NCBI RefSeq assembly: GCF_020171285.1
Contig: NZ_JAIUZI010000001.1
Coordinates: 248,001 to 312,000, forward strand
Direction: 5' to 3'
From: Seohaeicola saemankumensis
Lineage (GTDB): Bacteria; Pseudomonadota; Alphaproteobacteria; Rhodobacterales; Rhodobacteraceae
Length of the DNA stretch: 64,000 nucleotides
Shown here piece after piece: positions 1-9,016 of this stretch. The position numbers and the translations under genes are program-made. The notes beneath the pieces were generated by a model. That model searched no databases, was not told where the DNA came from, and saw only the letters and a list, made by a program, of their open reading frames with translations. How positions within the stretch are numbered: the first letter of the stretch is position 1; each line of letters opens with the position of its first letter.

Positions 1-141
1 GATGCCGATCGCAGGCTGGCAAATGTGCTTTGGAACGATCCGGCAACCGGGGTCATGCGCCATGCGGACGCGGGCTATGACATCGCGCTCGACCGCGCTC
101 GCGAACAGGGGCTGAACCTGCCCGGCATCCTGCGGCGCTGA
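1..141 (+). CDS. hutU: Urocanate hydratase, C-terminal end (partial)
   Basis: The window opens inside this gene. Frame 1 reads 46 residues to a TGA at 139-141. It contains [19 protein letters not shown] and ends in GLNLPGIL, which is the typical C-terminus of urocanase (urocanate to imidazolonepropionate, histidine catabolism, cytosol). The NAD-binding core lies outside the window. It converges on the minus-strand pqi operon with only 4 bases between the stops. The family call rests on this short tail, so it is good but not absolute. Confidence 0.8.
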   Translation, partial: DADRRLANVLWNDPATGVMRHADAGYDIALDRAREQGLNLPGILRR

Positions 142-145
142 GCGG

Positions 146-706
146 TCAGCGCCCCAGCGTACGGGCGATTTCGGCCGCCAGCGCGGCTATGGCCGCGCCG
201 CTGGCGGCGGCAATCGCTGCGGGGTCTTCGCCGGTCATCGGCTGGACGATGTTGAACCGCAATATCCGTTCCCGAACCACCCCATCGGGCGAGGCGATGG
301 CGTATTGCCCCGAAAACACAAAAACCCCGTCGGCGCGTGCCAGCATCTGGTCGACGCGCACATCGATCTCGGCCTGCGCCGGCTCCTCCAGCGGCCAGGG
401 TTCGGTGGCGACCGTGGCGCTGCTGGCGGCATCCAGGCTCCGGGCCAGCGCCATGGTAACGCCGCGCACCGGTTCGTCGGCCCAGACCGAGTTCGGCACG
501 TTCCGAAGAGCCCCTCCTGCGTCCTGCTGCGCGATTTCCAGCGCCGAGGCGTAACCGGGCAGTGAAACGCTACGCAACTCGACTGTCGATACCCGGGCGC
601 CAACCGGTTTTGCCGCTGCTGGCGGGTCGATCAGGAAACGTTCGGAATTGTCGGCACAGGCCGACAGAACCAGTATGACAGACAGTAAAACGGTGTGCCG
701 GATCAT
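146..706 (-). CDS. pqiC: PqiC-like outer-membrane lipoprotein (ABC-type transport auxiliary lipoprotein)
   Basis: 186 residues with a lipoprotein signal at the N-terminus: a hydrophobic stretch followed by the lipobox LSAC at about residues 14-17. Cys17 would be the lipidated residue. The body matches the PqiC/DUF330 family, which docks MCE-protein tunnels to the outer membrane. It starts 1 base after the pqiB stop and is the last gene of the pqiA-pqiA-pqiB-pqiC order, which fixes the assignment. In this system lipids move between inner and outer membrane. Product call is firm; direction of lipid transport is not known from the sequence. Confidence 0.85.
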   Translation of the reverse strand: MIRHTVLLSVILVLSACADNSERFLIDPPAAAKPVGARVSTVELRSVSLPGYASALEIAQQDAGGALRNVPNSVWADEPVRGVTMALARSLDAASSATVATEPWPLEEPAQAEIDVRVDQMLARADGVFVFSGQYAIASPDGVVRERILRFNIVQPMTGEDPAAIAAASGAAIAALAAEIARTLGR

Positions 707-707
707 A

Positions 708-2792
708 TCAGCGCCCCCTCAGTAACAGGCCCGGATCGCGCTCCAGCGCGCGGGCAAGCTGGCTGACCGCGCGCGCCGCGTCGCGGACCTCGCGCAGGGC
801 AGACAGGGTTTCCTTGTTGAAATCGGACCGTGTGCCATAGGCCGACAGCAGGGTTTCTGCCTGCGCGGCCAACCGGTCCAGCCGGGCAGACAGGTCCGGC
901 AGGCCAGCGGCGGCTTCGGCCAGCGCATCGGCCGCGTCGCGGGCCGAGGCCATGGTCGCGTTGGCGTTCTCGACCGCGCCGCCACTACGAAGCTCATCCA
1001 GCGCGCCGCGCACCTGGTCCAGCGCCGCGTTCAGCGACGCGGGCAGCGCACGGGCAGCTTCGGTGCCGATCACCTGCTCGGCACTGTCGAGCATCTGTGT
1101 CGCGGCTGCGATCAGGTCTTCGGCTTTCAGCGCATTGGCCTTTTGTGCCACCGCCCGCAGCTCCTCGACCAGTTCTGGCACGCTCTCCGATGCCTGTGCC
1201 AGATTGGTGGCAATTGCGTCGGCCTTATCCAGCGCCAGCACCAGCTTGGCGATGGCCTCGCTGTCGTTGAAGTCTTGCACTGTTGCGCGCAGGTCGCGCA
1301 CCGCGCCGCGGATCTCGCCCGGCAAGGCGCGGGTGGCCTCATCATTGACGACGGCGCGTGCATCCTCCAGCAGGGCCACAACGGTATCCGGCAAGGTCAG
1401 CAGGCTATCCTTGCGCGCCACCGCCTCGACGCTGGCCAGCGTATTGATCGCCTGTTCGATCAACTCTTCGACCGGCAGCGCATTGATCCGCTCGAACACA
1501 CCTTCGGCGGTGGCCGTGAAATCGGGCAGGTTCGACACTGCGCTGGGCAGGATCGGCAGCGGCTCGGCATCGCGCTGGAACGTGGCCGGGGCAGCATCCG
1601 GCGCGTTGACCAGATCGACGACCAATGCACGGCTGAACAGGCTGGTGGTCGCCAGCTGGGCCCTCAACCCGGCGGCCACGGCGGTCTCAAGAAAGTCCAG
1701 CGTCGCCTCGCGACCCGCCCCGCGCGGCAGACCCAGCCGATCCGGCTCAATCGCCAGACGCGCCATCGGCCGCAACTCGGGGCCGAACTCTGTCTCTTGC
1801 ACCTGCGCGGCAATGGCGACAACCTCACCCACCTTCAGCCCGCCCAGCCGCACATCGGCACCGGGCTCCAGCCCGCTGACGGATTCGCCGAACTCGGCGG
1901 CAATATCGACCGAGGCGGCGGTGCTGCGCAGGAACAGGCTTTTGCGGGCATCGCCCTCGTCCGGGTAGACCGTATAAACATAGCCGGGGCTGACCGGGGT
2001 GCCGCCTTCATAAATGGAATCGAATTCGACGCCCCCGGCGACCAGCGAAGACAGGCTGTCGAAGTCCACACTCAACCCCGCACCGCTGAGGCTGACCTCG
2101 AACCCGGAGGTGTCCCAGAACCGCGTCGCTGTGTTCATGCGCCGGTCATGCGGTGCCTCGATAAAGGCATCGACCACGATCATGTCGGTCGATACCGTCA
2201 GCCTCGGCCGCTCCAGCCGGCCGACCTCGACGCCGCGAAAGAACACCGGCGCCCCTTCGGCCAGCAGCCGCCCGTTGTCGGAAATCAGCGTAATCCGCTT
2301 GCCTTCGCGGCCCGGCTGCACCAGCGGCGGCGCATCGCGGCCTATGAAACTGCGCAACGGAGTGCCGGCCACCTTGTCCCAGGCGCCCTCGATATAGACG
2401 CCCGACAGCACCGTCGACAGGCCGGTGATGCCCCGGGCGCTGACTTTGGGGCTGACGACCCAGAACTGCGCGTCGGCATCCAGAAACGGCGCGACTTCCT
2501 TGTTCACCCTCGCCTTGACCACGACGCTGGCCAGATCGGGGGTGAAACCGACGTCTTCGACGGTTCCGATGGTCACGTCGCGAAACCGCAGCGTGGTTTC
2601 GCCCGGCGAAATGCCCGAGGCGCTGGCAAAGGTGATCTCGATCAGCACACCGCGCTGGGCAAAGGAATTCCACGCCAGCCCCAGTGACACCACCAGCGCC
2701 AGAACCGGCACCAGCCAGACCAAAGACAGGTTGCGCCAGAACGACGGCCGTGCCGGGGTCACATCCAGATCAGCAGGGGCGGGGCCAGTCAT
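708..2792 (-). CDS. pqiB: PqiB, MCE-domain intermembrane transport protein
   Basis: 694 residues. A single N-terminal membrane anchor (about residues 20-42) is followed by tandem MCE domains, with the recurring pattern GETTLRFRDVTIGTVEDVGF near residue 65 and related copies near 180 and 310. A long alanine-rich coiled-coil region (about 430-680) follows, which in PqiB forms the needle spanning the periplasm. The ATG overlaps the stop of the upstream pqiA gene (ATGA). Length and architecture agree with E. coli PqiB (about 550) but the coiled tail here is longer. Role: lipid transport and envelope integrity. Confidence 0.9.
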   Translation of the reverse strand: MTGPAPADLDVTPARPSFWRNLSLVWLVPVLALVVSLGLAWNSFAQRGVLIEITFASASGISPGETTLRFRDVTIGTVEDVGFTPDLASVVVKARVNKEVAPFLDADAQFWVVSPKVSARGITGLSTVLSGVYIEGAWDKVAGTPLRSFIGRDAPPLVQPGREGKRITLISDNGRLLAEGAPVFFRGVEVGRLERPRLTVSTDMIVVDAFIEAPHDRRMNTATRFWDTSGFEVSLSGAGLSVDFDSLSSLVAGGVEFDSIYEGGTPVSPGYVYTVYPDEGDARKSLFLRSTAASVDIAAEFGESVSGLEPGADVRLGGLKVGEVVAIAAQVQETEFGPELRPMARLAIEPDRLGLPRGAGREATLDFLETAVAAGLRAQLATTSLFSRALVVDLVNAPDAAPATFQRDAEPLPILPSAVSNLPDFTATAEGVFERINALPVEELIEQAINTLASVEAVARKDSLLTLPDTVVALLEDARAVVNDEATRALPGEIRGAVRDLRATVQDFNDSEAIAKLVLALDKADAIATNLAQASESVPELVEELRAVAQKANALKAEDLIAAATQMLDSAEQVIGTEAARALPASLNAALDQVRGALDELRSGGAVENANATMASARDAADALAEAAAGLPDLSARLDRLAAQAETLLSAYGTRSDFNKETLSALREVRDAARAVSQLARALERDPGLLLRGR

Positions 2793-3424
2793 GCGGTGTC
2801 AGTCTCGTAAGCATCCCACAGGGTTTTCGGATCAAAGCTCAGCGCCGATACCATCGTGAATGCAACAGACAGCGCAAAGCAAATCGCGGCGATTCCCGGG
2901 TTGATCGCAGCGACGAAATTCAACTGTACCAGAGCCGTGAGAATAGCAACAACGAAGACGTCGATCATCGACCATCGACCGATGAATTCCACCACCTCGT
3001 ACAGACGCTGGCGGCTGTGGCCGCGGATCGCCGTGGGCCGCCGCACCGACAGCGCGAGATATCCTATTGCCAGAAACTTGCCGATGGGGATCACCACGCT
3101 GGCAAAGAAAACGATCCCGGCGATGGCGACCTCGCCGTGCAGCAACAGGTCGATCGCGCCCCCCACAATGGTGTTCTCGGTGGTTTTGCCAAAGGTCGTG
3201 GTCAACAGCATCGGATAGATGTTGGCCGGGACAAAGGCGATCATGCCGGCCACCAGCCAGGCCCAGACATGCTGAAGCGATCGGGTGTCGCGGCTGGCCA
3301 GGGCACTGCCGCAGCGGCTGCAATGCATCGTCCCGGCGGGATGCGCGACACCGCAATGCCGGCAGCCCACCAGTCCCGCGCGCCGTGCGGTCAGGAATTC
3401 CTGCGGTCTTCCAGCGTTTTCCAT
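2789..3424 (-). CDS. pqiA: Paraquat-inducible protein A, second half-size copy
   Basis: 211 residues starting at the ATG whose complement is 3422-3424 (MENAGRPQEF). A zinc-ribbon-like start has C-x2-C and a second C-x2-C pair (GCRHCG, CSRCG) within the first 45 residues. Four membrane segments follow, including the PqiA signature around PANIYPMLLTTTFG. E. coli PqiA is one protein of about 417 residues with two such halves; here each half is a separate gene. This copy overlaps the upstream half-gene by 34 bases and overlaps pqiB at its stop, so the three are translationally coupled. Confidence 0.85.
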   Translation of the reverse strand: MENAGRPQEFLTARRAGLVGCRHCGVAHPAGTMHCSRCGSALASRDTRSLQHVWAWLVAGMIAFVPANIYPMLLTTTFGKTTENTIVGGAIDLLLHGEVAIAGIVFFASVVIPIGKFLAIGYLALSVRRPTAIRGHSRQRLYEVVEFIGRWSMIDVFVVAILTALVQLNFVAAINPGIAAICFALSVAFTMVSALSFDPKTLWDAYETDTA

Positions 3425-4059
3425 ATCGTCAGCCTGCACATGAGGTTGTCGTTCAGCACCGTGATCAGAACCAGCGCGAGAAAGGCCCAGAATGCCGGGC
3501 CAAGGGTCACATGGGCCAGCCCGGCGACCTTGACCAGAGCCACCGCCACGCCAACGATGAAAATCTCGGCCATTGCCCAGGGGCGGGTGCGTTCCGCCAG
3601 TCGCATCGCCGGTTCCGCATGGGCTGCGGGGGCAAAGCCAAAGACCATCGGCGCCAGGGCATAGGTCACCGCCGCGAGCCTTACCAGCGGCAGCACGACG
3701 ATCAACGCCGCCACCGCCAGCGAGAGCGGCAGCAAAGGTCCGCTGGCAAAGGCCAGCACCGCGTCGAACACCGAACTGCGACTGTTCAGCCCGCCGGCAT
3801 CCAGTTCCAGAAAGGGAAAGAAGATCGCCGCCACCATCAGAATGGCCGCCGTCACGGCGAGCATGACAATCTGCGTCATCGCGCTTTCGCGCGGCGCGTA
3901 CAGAACCGTGCCGCACCTGCGGCACCGGGCCTTCTGACCAACGGGGACCGGCGTTTCGCGATGCAACACGTCGCAAACCGGGCAGGCAATCAGCCGTCCC
4001 GCCGCCCCGGAGGTGTCATGCACGTCAACACTCGTCACTCGTCGTCCGTCCCTTCGCAC
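3391..4059 (-). CDS. pqiA: Paraquat-inducible protein A, first half-size copy
   Basis: 222 residues from the first ATG. A GTG at 4038 with an AAGGGACGG ribosome site upstream is a credible alternative start and would remove 7 residues. It has the same plan as its downstream neighbour: ACPVCD and CRRCG cysteine pairs, then four membrane helices. It is the first gene of the pqi operon and lies next to the decayed aldonate gene, so the operon promoter must sit within about 4040-4100 or inside the remnant. Inner-membrane partner of the PqiB tunnel. Confidence 0.83.
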   Translation of the reverse strand: MRRDGRRVTSVDVHDTSGAAGRLIACPVCDVLHRETPVPVGQKARCRRCGTVLYAPRESAMTQIVMLAVTAAILMVAAIFFPFLELDAGGLNSRSSVFDAVLAFASGPLLPLSLAVAALIVVLPLVRLAAVTYALAPMVFGFAPAAHAEPAMRLAERTRPWAMAEIFIVGVAVALVKVAGLAHVTLGPAFWAFLALVLITVLNDNLMCRLTIWKTLEDRRNS

Positions 4060-4101
4060 GCACCGAATCGCCCCGGCCGGGGCGACATGGATCGGGTCAG
4101 A

Positions 4102-4757
4102 TTATCGAACCGCGCGGGACTCCGCCATGCGACCGGTGCCACAATTGCGGGCACTGGACTGGTGGTTGGCCTTCCTCGCCTCGAAAGCCGGCCGTGTTGC
4201 CGGAGCGGAAGGCGGATATAGACCCTCGATGCTGGCATCGCCCTCAGCGCGCTCGGCCACACAGGTCTCGAACTGCGTCATGTCGGCGGCTGGATGGGCG
4301 GGCAGGATCACAACGCGTTCATTGTCACCGGCCACGATATCGCCGGGAATCACCGCGCCCCCGCCGCATCCGATCGGCACGTTCAGATACGCCGCGCGAT
4401 AGTCGATCGGGTTGCTCGGCGACGGCGGACGCACGTGCCGGGGCGGGATGACCGGCGCCCCGATTGCCGGGGCTGTCGCGGCGGCGGCCCATCACCAGGA
4501 CAGGGCCTCCGGGGCAGAGTTCGATTGCCACCCGCTGCGGATGGTCGGGCGCGGGAAAGGCATCCAGCATGTCCAGATCTTCGTGCGCGGGGTATCGCGC
4601 AAGGCACAGGCCGGGCCGACCATGTTGCGGCCCTTGCGAGAAACCGGACGCACGTCCTGCAGCAACACGGTGCGAAAGCCCCGCTCGAACAGTGCGGTTG
4701 TCAGCGTGGCGCAGGTGATGCCGTTGAGGATGGCGCGGGTTTTCGGGGGGGCTCCGC
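4102..4757 (-). pseudogene. RraA / HMG-aldolase-family protein, frameshifted and internally deleted
   Basis: Directly after the dehydratase stop, and in the same frame, the minus strand reads PPKTRAILNGITCATLTTAL and on to GRNMVGPACALR, a normal RraA-family N-terminus but with no start codon. Near 4600 the similarity moves to another frame (PAHEDLDMLDAF to GGPVLVMGRRRD). Near 4440-4490 about 30 residues of the central glycine-rich core are missing. The match resumes in a third frame with NVPIGCGGGAVIPGDIVAGD and the typical end ASIEGLYPPS. RraA-like proteins often accompany sugar-acid dehydratases. Two frame changes, a deletion and no start make a working product unlikely. Confidence 0.8.
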
Positions 4758-4761
4758 CCGG

Positions 4762-6498
4762 TCAGTAGATGTCGGGCTCGGGGGTGTCCGCGCCGGGGCG
4801 GGTTTCGAGGATGTCGAAATCGCAGCCCTGATCGGCCTGCGTGATATGATTGGCAAAGATCGCGCCATAGCCGCGCGCGTGCCGCGGTGGCGGCGGTTGC
4901 CAATTGGCACGGCGGCGCGCCAGTTCCTCGTCGCTGACCAGCATCTCGATCCGTCGTGCGGGGACATCGACCCGGATGCGGTCGCCCGTGCGCACCAGCG
5001 CCAGCGGCCCGCCGACATAGGCCTCGGGCGCTGCGTGCAGGATGCAGGCGCCATACGACGTGCCTGACATTCGCGCATCCGACAGGCGCAGCATGTCGCG
5101 CACCCCCTGCCGGATCAGCTTGATCGGGATCGGCAACATACCCCATTCGGGCATACCTGGCCCCCCCTTGGGTCCGACATTGCGCAGGATCAGAACGTCG
5201 TTTGCCGTCACATCCAGATCCGGGTCGTCGGTCGCCGCCTTCATCTCGGGGTAGCTGTCAAACACCAGCGCCCGGCCTTCGTTGACCAGCAGATGTGCCG
5301 CGCAGGCCGACGGCTTGATCACACAGCCATCGGAGGCCAGGTTGCCGCGCAGAACGGCCAGCGCGCCTTCGGGATAGATCGCTTTGTACAGCGGGCGGAT
5401 CACGTCCTCGTTGAACACCTCCGCCTCCGCCAGCCCGTCACCAATCGGCCGCCCTGTCACCGTCAGCGGCTTGGGGTCGATCCTGTCGCCCAACTGCGCC
5501 ATCAGGGCGCGCAGGCCACCGGCGTAATAGAAATCTTCCATCAGGTAGGTGTCGCCCGAGGGGCGCACATTGGCGATCACCGGCGTCCTGCGCCCCAGCG
5601 CGTCCAGATCGTCCAGCCCGAAATCCACGCCCGCCCGCCGTGCCATGGCGATCAGGTGGATCACCGCGTTGGTCGAACAGCCCATCGCCATTGCCACCGT
5701 CGCCGCATTGCGGACCGAGGCGCCGGTCACGATCCGGTCTATCGTCAGATCTTCCCACACCATGTCGACGATCCGCCGCCCGCAGGCCGCCGACATCCGG
5801 ATATGGTTGGCGTCGGCCGCCGGGATCGACGAGGCACCGGGCAGCGACAGCCCCAACGCCTCGGCAATCGCCGTCATGGTGCTGGCGGTGCCCATGGTCA
5901 TGCAATGGCCATGCGACCGGGCGATACCGCCCTCGATGCCCAGCCATTCGGCATCGCCGATGGTGCCGGCGCGCCGTTCGTCCCAGAATTTCCACGCGTC
6001 CGACCCCGATCCCAGCGCCTGACCCCGGTAATTGCCGCGCAGCATCGGCCCGGCAGGCAGGTAGATCGCCGGCACCCCGGCGCTGAGTGCCCCCATGACC
6101 AGTCCCGGCGTGGTCTTGTCACAGCCCCCCATCAGCACCGCCCCATCGACCGGATGCGAACGGATCAGCTCCTCGGTCTCCATCGCCAGCATGTTGCGGT
6201 AGAGCATGGTGGTCGGTTTCACCAGGCTTTCCGACAGCGACAGCGCCGGCAACTCCATCGGCATCCCGCCCGCCTGCAGTATACCGCGCTTCACATCCTC
6301 GGCGCGCTGGCGGAAATGCATGTGGCAGGGCTGCGCCTCGGACCAGGTGTTGATCACGGCGATCACCGGCTTGCCGGCCCAGTCCTCGGGGCCCAGCCCG
6401 TTTTGCATCATCCTCGACCGGTGCCCGAAGGAACGCAGGTCGTCGCGGGCGAACCAACGGGCGCTGCGCAGGGTTTCTGGTGTCTTTCTGCGGGTCAT
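4762..6498 (-). CDS. L-arabonate-type dehydratase (IlvD/EDD family)
   Basis: 578 residues, normal length for sugar-acid dehydratases of the IlvD/Edd family, which use an Fe-S cluster and Mg2+. Visible motifs: MHFRQRAEDVKRGILQAGG, the cysteine loop MGGCDKTTPGLVMG near residue 125, and HCMTMGTASTM near residue 200. Overall it follows L-arabonate dehydratase (L-arabonate to 2-keto-3-deoxy-arabonate) more closely than amino-acid-pathway IlvD. Its ATG overlaps the lactonase stop (ATGA). With the lactonase and the TRAP transporter next door it suggests aldonate catabolism; other pentonate or hexonate substrates remain possible. Confidence 0.85.
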   Translation of the reverse strand: MTRRKTPETLRSARWFARDDLRSFGHRSRMMQNGLGPEDWAGKPVIAVINTWSEAQPCHMHFRQRAEDVKRGILQAGGMPMELPALSLSESLVKPTTMLYRNMLAMETEELIRSHPVDGAVLMGGCDKTTPGLVMGALSAGVPAIYLPAGPMLRGNYRGQALGSGSDAWKFWDERRAGTIGDAEWLGIEGGIARSHGHCMTMGTASTMTAIAEALGLSLPGASSIPAADANHIRMSAACGRRIVDMVWEDLTIDRIVTGASVRNAATVAMAMGCSTNAVIHLIAMARRAGVDFGLDDLDALGRRTPVIANVRPSGDTYLMEDFYYAGGLRALMAQLGDRIDPKPLTVTGRPIGDGLAEAEVFNEDVIRPLYKAIYPEGALAVLRGNLASDGCVIKPSACAAHLLVNEGRALVFDSYPEMKAATDDPDLDVTANDVLILRNVGPKGGPGMPEWGMLPIPIKLIRQGVRDMLRLSDARMSGTSYGACILHAAPEAYVGGPLALVRTGDRIRVDVPARRIEMLVSDEELARRRANWQPPPPRHARGYGAIFANHITQADQGCDFDILETRPGADTPEPDIY

Positions 6499-7385
6499 TC
6501 GGTGGGGTCCTCTCGCATCTTCGATCCGTCGGTCCAGCGCGACACCGGCGAGCCTGTCACCCCAAGCTCTGCGCCGATGTCCCAGATGGTCAATGCGCCG
6601 TTCTTACAGGTCAGCACCAGCTGTGATAGCGCATCGCCGGCAAAGGCCGGCTTGGTGGGGTATTCCGGCGGCACCGCATAGCAGGCCCTGGCAGTTCCAT
6701 CGGGGCCAAAGCGGTGCAGCGCACCGCCGCCGACACCGGCGATCCAATAATCTCCGTCCGCATCGAGCGCGGCCCCGTCGGGCCGCCCGGCGCGGCCGTC
6801 GAACCGGGTAAAAACCCGGCGCGAGGCCGGATCGGGCCGCCCACCGGGGCAGTCCAGCGTCCAGACCGTGCGGACGTCGGGGTGCGAATCCGACAGGAAC
6901 AGGCGCTCCCGGACGGCGTCCCAGGCCAGCCCGTTGATGTATCTGAACCCTTCCAGAACCGGGTACAGGCGGCGATCCGGGCCGATCAGATACAATGTGC
7001 CGCGCGGGCGGGCCGATCGCATATCCATCGTTCCCGCCCACAGCCGCCCGTAGCTGTCGATACAGGAATCGTTGAACCGCATGTCGGGCTGCTGCTGCGC
7101 CACCAGCCGGTCAAAGCCGCCGGTGTCCGGATCGAACCGAAACAGCCCGCTCTGCATACCCACGATCGGGCAGAACCCGTCGTCGAGCTGCACGAACCCG
7201 GGCGGCTCCGGGGTGGCCCAGCTGCGCGTCGTGCCTTCCAGCGTGGTCCTGAACAGGGTGCATCCGTCAATATCCACCCACCAGACACAGCGGTCGCGCG
7301 CGGACCACGCCGGGCTTTCGCCCAGCTCCGCCCGCGTCGGTCCCAGCAGGGCAAATTGCGTCTGTGTCCGTCTCTCACCTGTCAT
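6495..7385 (-). CDS. SMP-30/gluconolactonase family lactonase
   Basis: 296 residues from the ATG at 7385; an upstream in-frame ATG at 7439 has no ribosome site and lies in the AT-rich promoter zone. The six-blade propeller family is recognised by LGPTRAELGESPAW (metal-binding Glu), MRFNDSCIDSYGRLWAGTMD and RPDGAALDADGDYW, which supply the divalent-metal ligands. Likely opens a sugar lactone to the aldonate that the next gene dehydrates. It is the first gene of the minus-strand transcript and is divergent from the TRAP operon. Confidence 0.85.
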   Translation of the reverse strand: MTGERRTQTQFALLGPTRAELGESPAWSARDRCVWWVDIDGCTLFRTTLEGTTRSWATPEPPGFVQLDDGFCPIVGMQSGLFRFDPDTGGFDRLVAQQQPDMRFNDSCIDSYGRLWAGTMDMRSARPRGTLYLIGPDRRLYPVLEGFRYINGLAWDAVRERLFLSDSHPDVRTVWTLDCPGGRPDPASRRVFTRFDGRAGRPDGAALDADGDYWIAGVGGGALHRFGPDGTARACYAVPPEYPTKPAFAGDALSQLVLTCKNGALTIWDIGAELGVTGSPVSRWTDGSKMREDPTE

Positions 7386-7463
7386 CCGATACGCGCCTGC
7401 CGGCGTTCTCCCGTCTGGAAATACGTGTTGACTTCTCATTGATGACGTAATTAGGATTTAATA

Positions 7464-7483
7464 ACAACTAAAATATCAGTTGT
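7464..7483. promoter_or_regulatory. Inverted repeat in the lactonase/TRAP divergent promoter
   Basis: The gap 7386-7521 is clearly AT-rich in its middle. It holds the inverted repeat ACAACT (7464-7469) and AGTTGT (7478-7483) with 8 bases between. It sits between the two divergent sugar-acid transcripts and would suit a dimeric repressor such as the GntR protein encoded at 10327. The ribosome site GGGAGGAG precedes the dctP start. Assignment of this repeat to that regulator is inference. Confidence 0.45.
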
Positions 7484-7521
7484 GGGTCGAGTGACCAAAA
7501 TGAACGTTCAGGGAGGAGTTC

Positions 7522-8505
7522 ATGGGAAATTTCGATTACAGGCTGTCGCGGGCAGCCATGTTTGCCGTGGGGCTGGCGCTGACCGCTCCAGCGGCGATGG
7601 CCGAAACAACGCTTCGGATCGGCACGGTGCTGGCGCCGACCGACCCGATGGGGAAGGGGCTCGATAAATTCGCGGCCGAGGTCAAGGAGGCCACCGGCGG
7701 CGAGGTCGTGGTCGAGGTGTTCCACAGCTCGCAATTGGGCGACACCACCGAAATGCTCGACCAGGCCCGTGCCGGCGCCAATGTCGGTACCGTCACGGAC
7801 GTGGCGCGGCTGTCGTCCTTTGTGCCGTCTCTGGCGATCATGTCGGCACCGTTCCTGTTCGATACCTATGAACAGGCCGACAAATTCGCTCTGTCCGACG
7901 CCTATCTGGGCTGGGGTGACGAACTGGCCGACAAGGCCGGGATCGTGATGCTCGCCTCAAACTGGTACCAGGGCGCGCGCCATGCGCTGACCCAGCACCC
8001 CGTCGCCTCGCCCGCCGATCTGGGCGGCGTCCGGATGCGCACCATCGGCGCGCCCATCTGGATCGAAACGATCCGCGCGATGGGCGCTGAACCGACGCCG
8101 ATTCCATGGGGCGAGGTCTATTCCGCGCTGCAACTCGGCACCATCGACGCCGCCGAGGCGCAGCCGACCGCGATCTGGGGCGCCAAGCTCTACGAGGTGG
8201 TCAAACACGTCAGCAAGACCGGCCATATCCAGCTGGTCACCGCTCTTGTCGTGTCCAAGTCCAGCTGGGACGAGCTGTCGCCCGAGAACCAGAAGATCGT
8301 CCGCGATCTGGCGGTCGAAAATGGCCGCTATGCCTCGGGCTTGACGATCGAGCTGGGCGAAAAGGCGATGGTCGACGTGGCCGCAACCGGGGTCGAGATC
8401 CACGACGTCGATCTCGCCCCGTTCAAGGAAGCTGTTGCAGGCGTCTACTCCCTGCTTGATCTTGAGGAAGAAGCCGCGATCGTGAAATCGGTGCTCGCCG
8501 ACTGA
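7522..8505 (+). CDS. dctP: TRAP transporter solute-binding subunit (DctP family)
   Basis: 327 residues with a signal peptide ending AAMA near residue 28. DctP signatures include VFHSSQLGDTTEMLDQARAG, the arginine region GGVRMRTIGAPIW that normally contacts the substrate carboxylate, and PIPWGEVYSALQLGTIDAAE. Periplasmic receptor delivering an organic acid to the DctQM membrane pair downstream. A strong ribosome site (GGGAGGAG) lies 6 bases before the ATG. Substrate by context: an aldonate or related sugar acid. Confidence 0.92.
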   Translation: MGNFDYRLSRAAMFAVGLALTAPAAMAETTLRIGTVLAPTDPMGKGLDKFAAEVKEATGGEVVVEVFHSSQLGDTTEMLDQARAGANVGTVTDVARLSSFVPSLAIMSAPFLFDTYEQADKFALSDAYLGWGDELADKAGIVMLASNWYQGARHALTQHPVASPADLGGVRMRTIGAPIWIETIRAMGAEPTPIPWGEVYSALQLGTIDAAEAQPTAIWGAKLYEVVKHVSKTGHIQLVTALVVSKSSWDELSPENQKIVRDLAVENGRYASGLTIELGEKAMVDVAATGVEIHDVDLAPFKEAVAGVYSLLDLEEEAAIVKSVLAD

Positions 8506-8527
8506 CGACGCCTCGGGCAGACAAAGG

Positions 8528-9016
8528 ATGGCCCCCGTGCTGAGCCTTATAGACACCAAGATCAACCGGCTCGAACGGATCGGTGCCATTCTTCTGCTGA
8601 CCGGGATCGTGGCGCTTGTCGCCGTGGCTTCGGTCAGCCGCGCCGTCGGCCACCCGATCATCTGGTCGGTGGAAATCGCGCAGCTGCTGTTTGTCTGGCT
8701 GTGCATGCTTTGCGCCGACCTTGCCTTGCAGCAGCGCCGCCATTTCGGTCTGGCGCTGCTGTCCGACGGCCTCGGACCGCGCGCCCGGCGCTGGCTGGAC
8801 GTGGCCAATCACCTGATCGCGGCCGGCTTCCTGATCTACCTGCTGATCTATGCCTGGCGCAACGCGATCCTGATGCATCCCCGCCTGATCGGAGCAACGC
8901 AGATGCATGCATCCTACATCCACGCCGCCATGGTCGCGGGCCTGGCGCTGATGGTGCGCACCCTGCTGATGCAGCTGGCCGGGCTGCTGCGCGGCGACGT
9001 CGCGGAGGGCAACTGA
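8528..9016 (+). CDS. dctQ: TRAP transporter small membrane subunit (DctQ family)
   Basis: 162 residues with four predicted membrane helices. It has the conserved DctQ feature around WSVEIAQLLFVWLCMLCADL, and a basic cytoplasmic loop. It begins 22 bases after dctP, and its TGA overlaps the dctM ATG (TGATG), a layout that couples translation of the two membrane subunits. Confidence 0.9.
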   Translation: MAPVLSLIDTKINRLERIGAILLLTGIVALVAVASVSRAVGHPIIWSVEIAQLLFVWLCMLCADLALQQRRHFGLALLSDGLGPRARRWLDVANHLIAAGFLIYLLIYAWRNAILMHPRLIGATQMHASYIHAAMVAGLALMVRTLLMQLAGLLRGDVAEGN

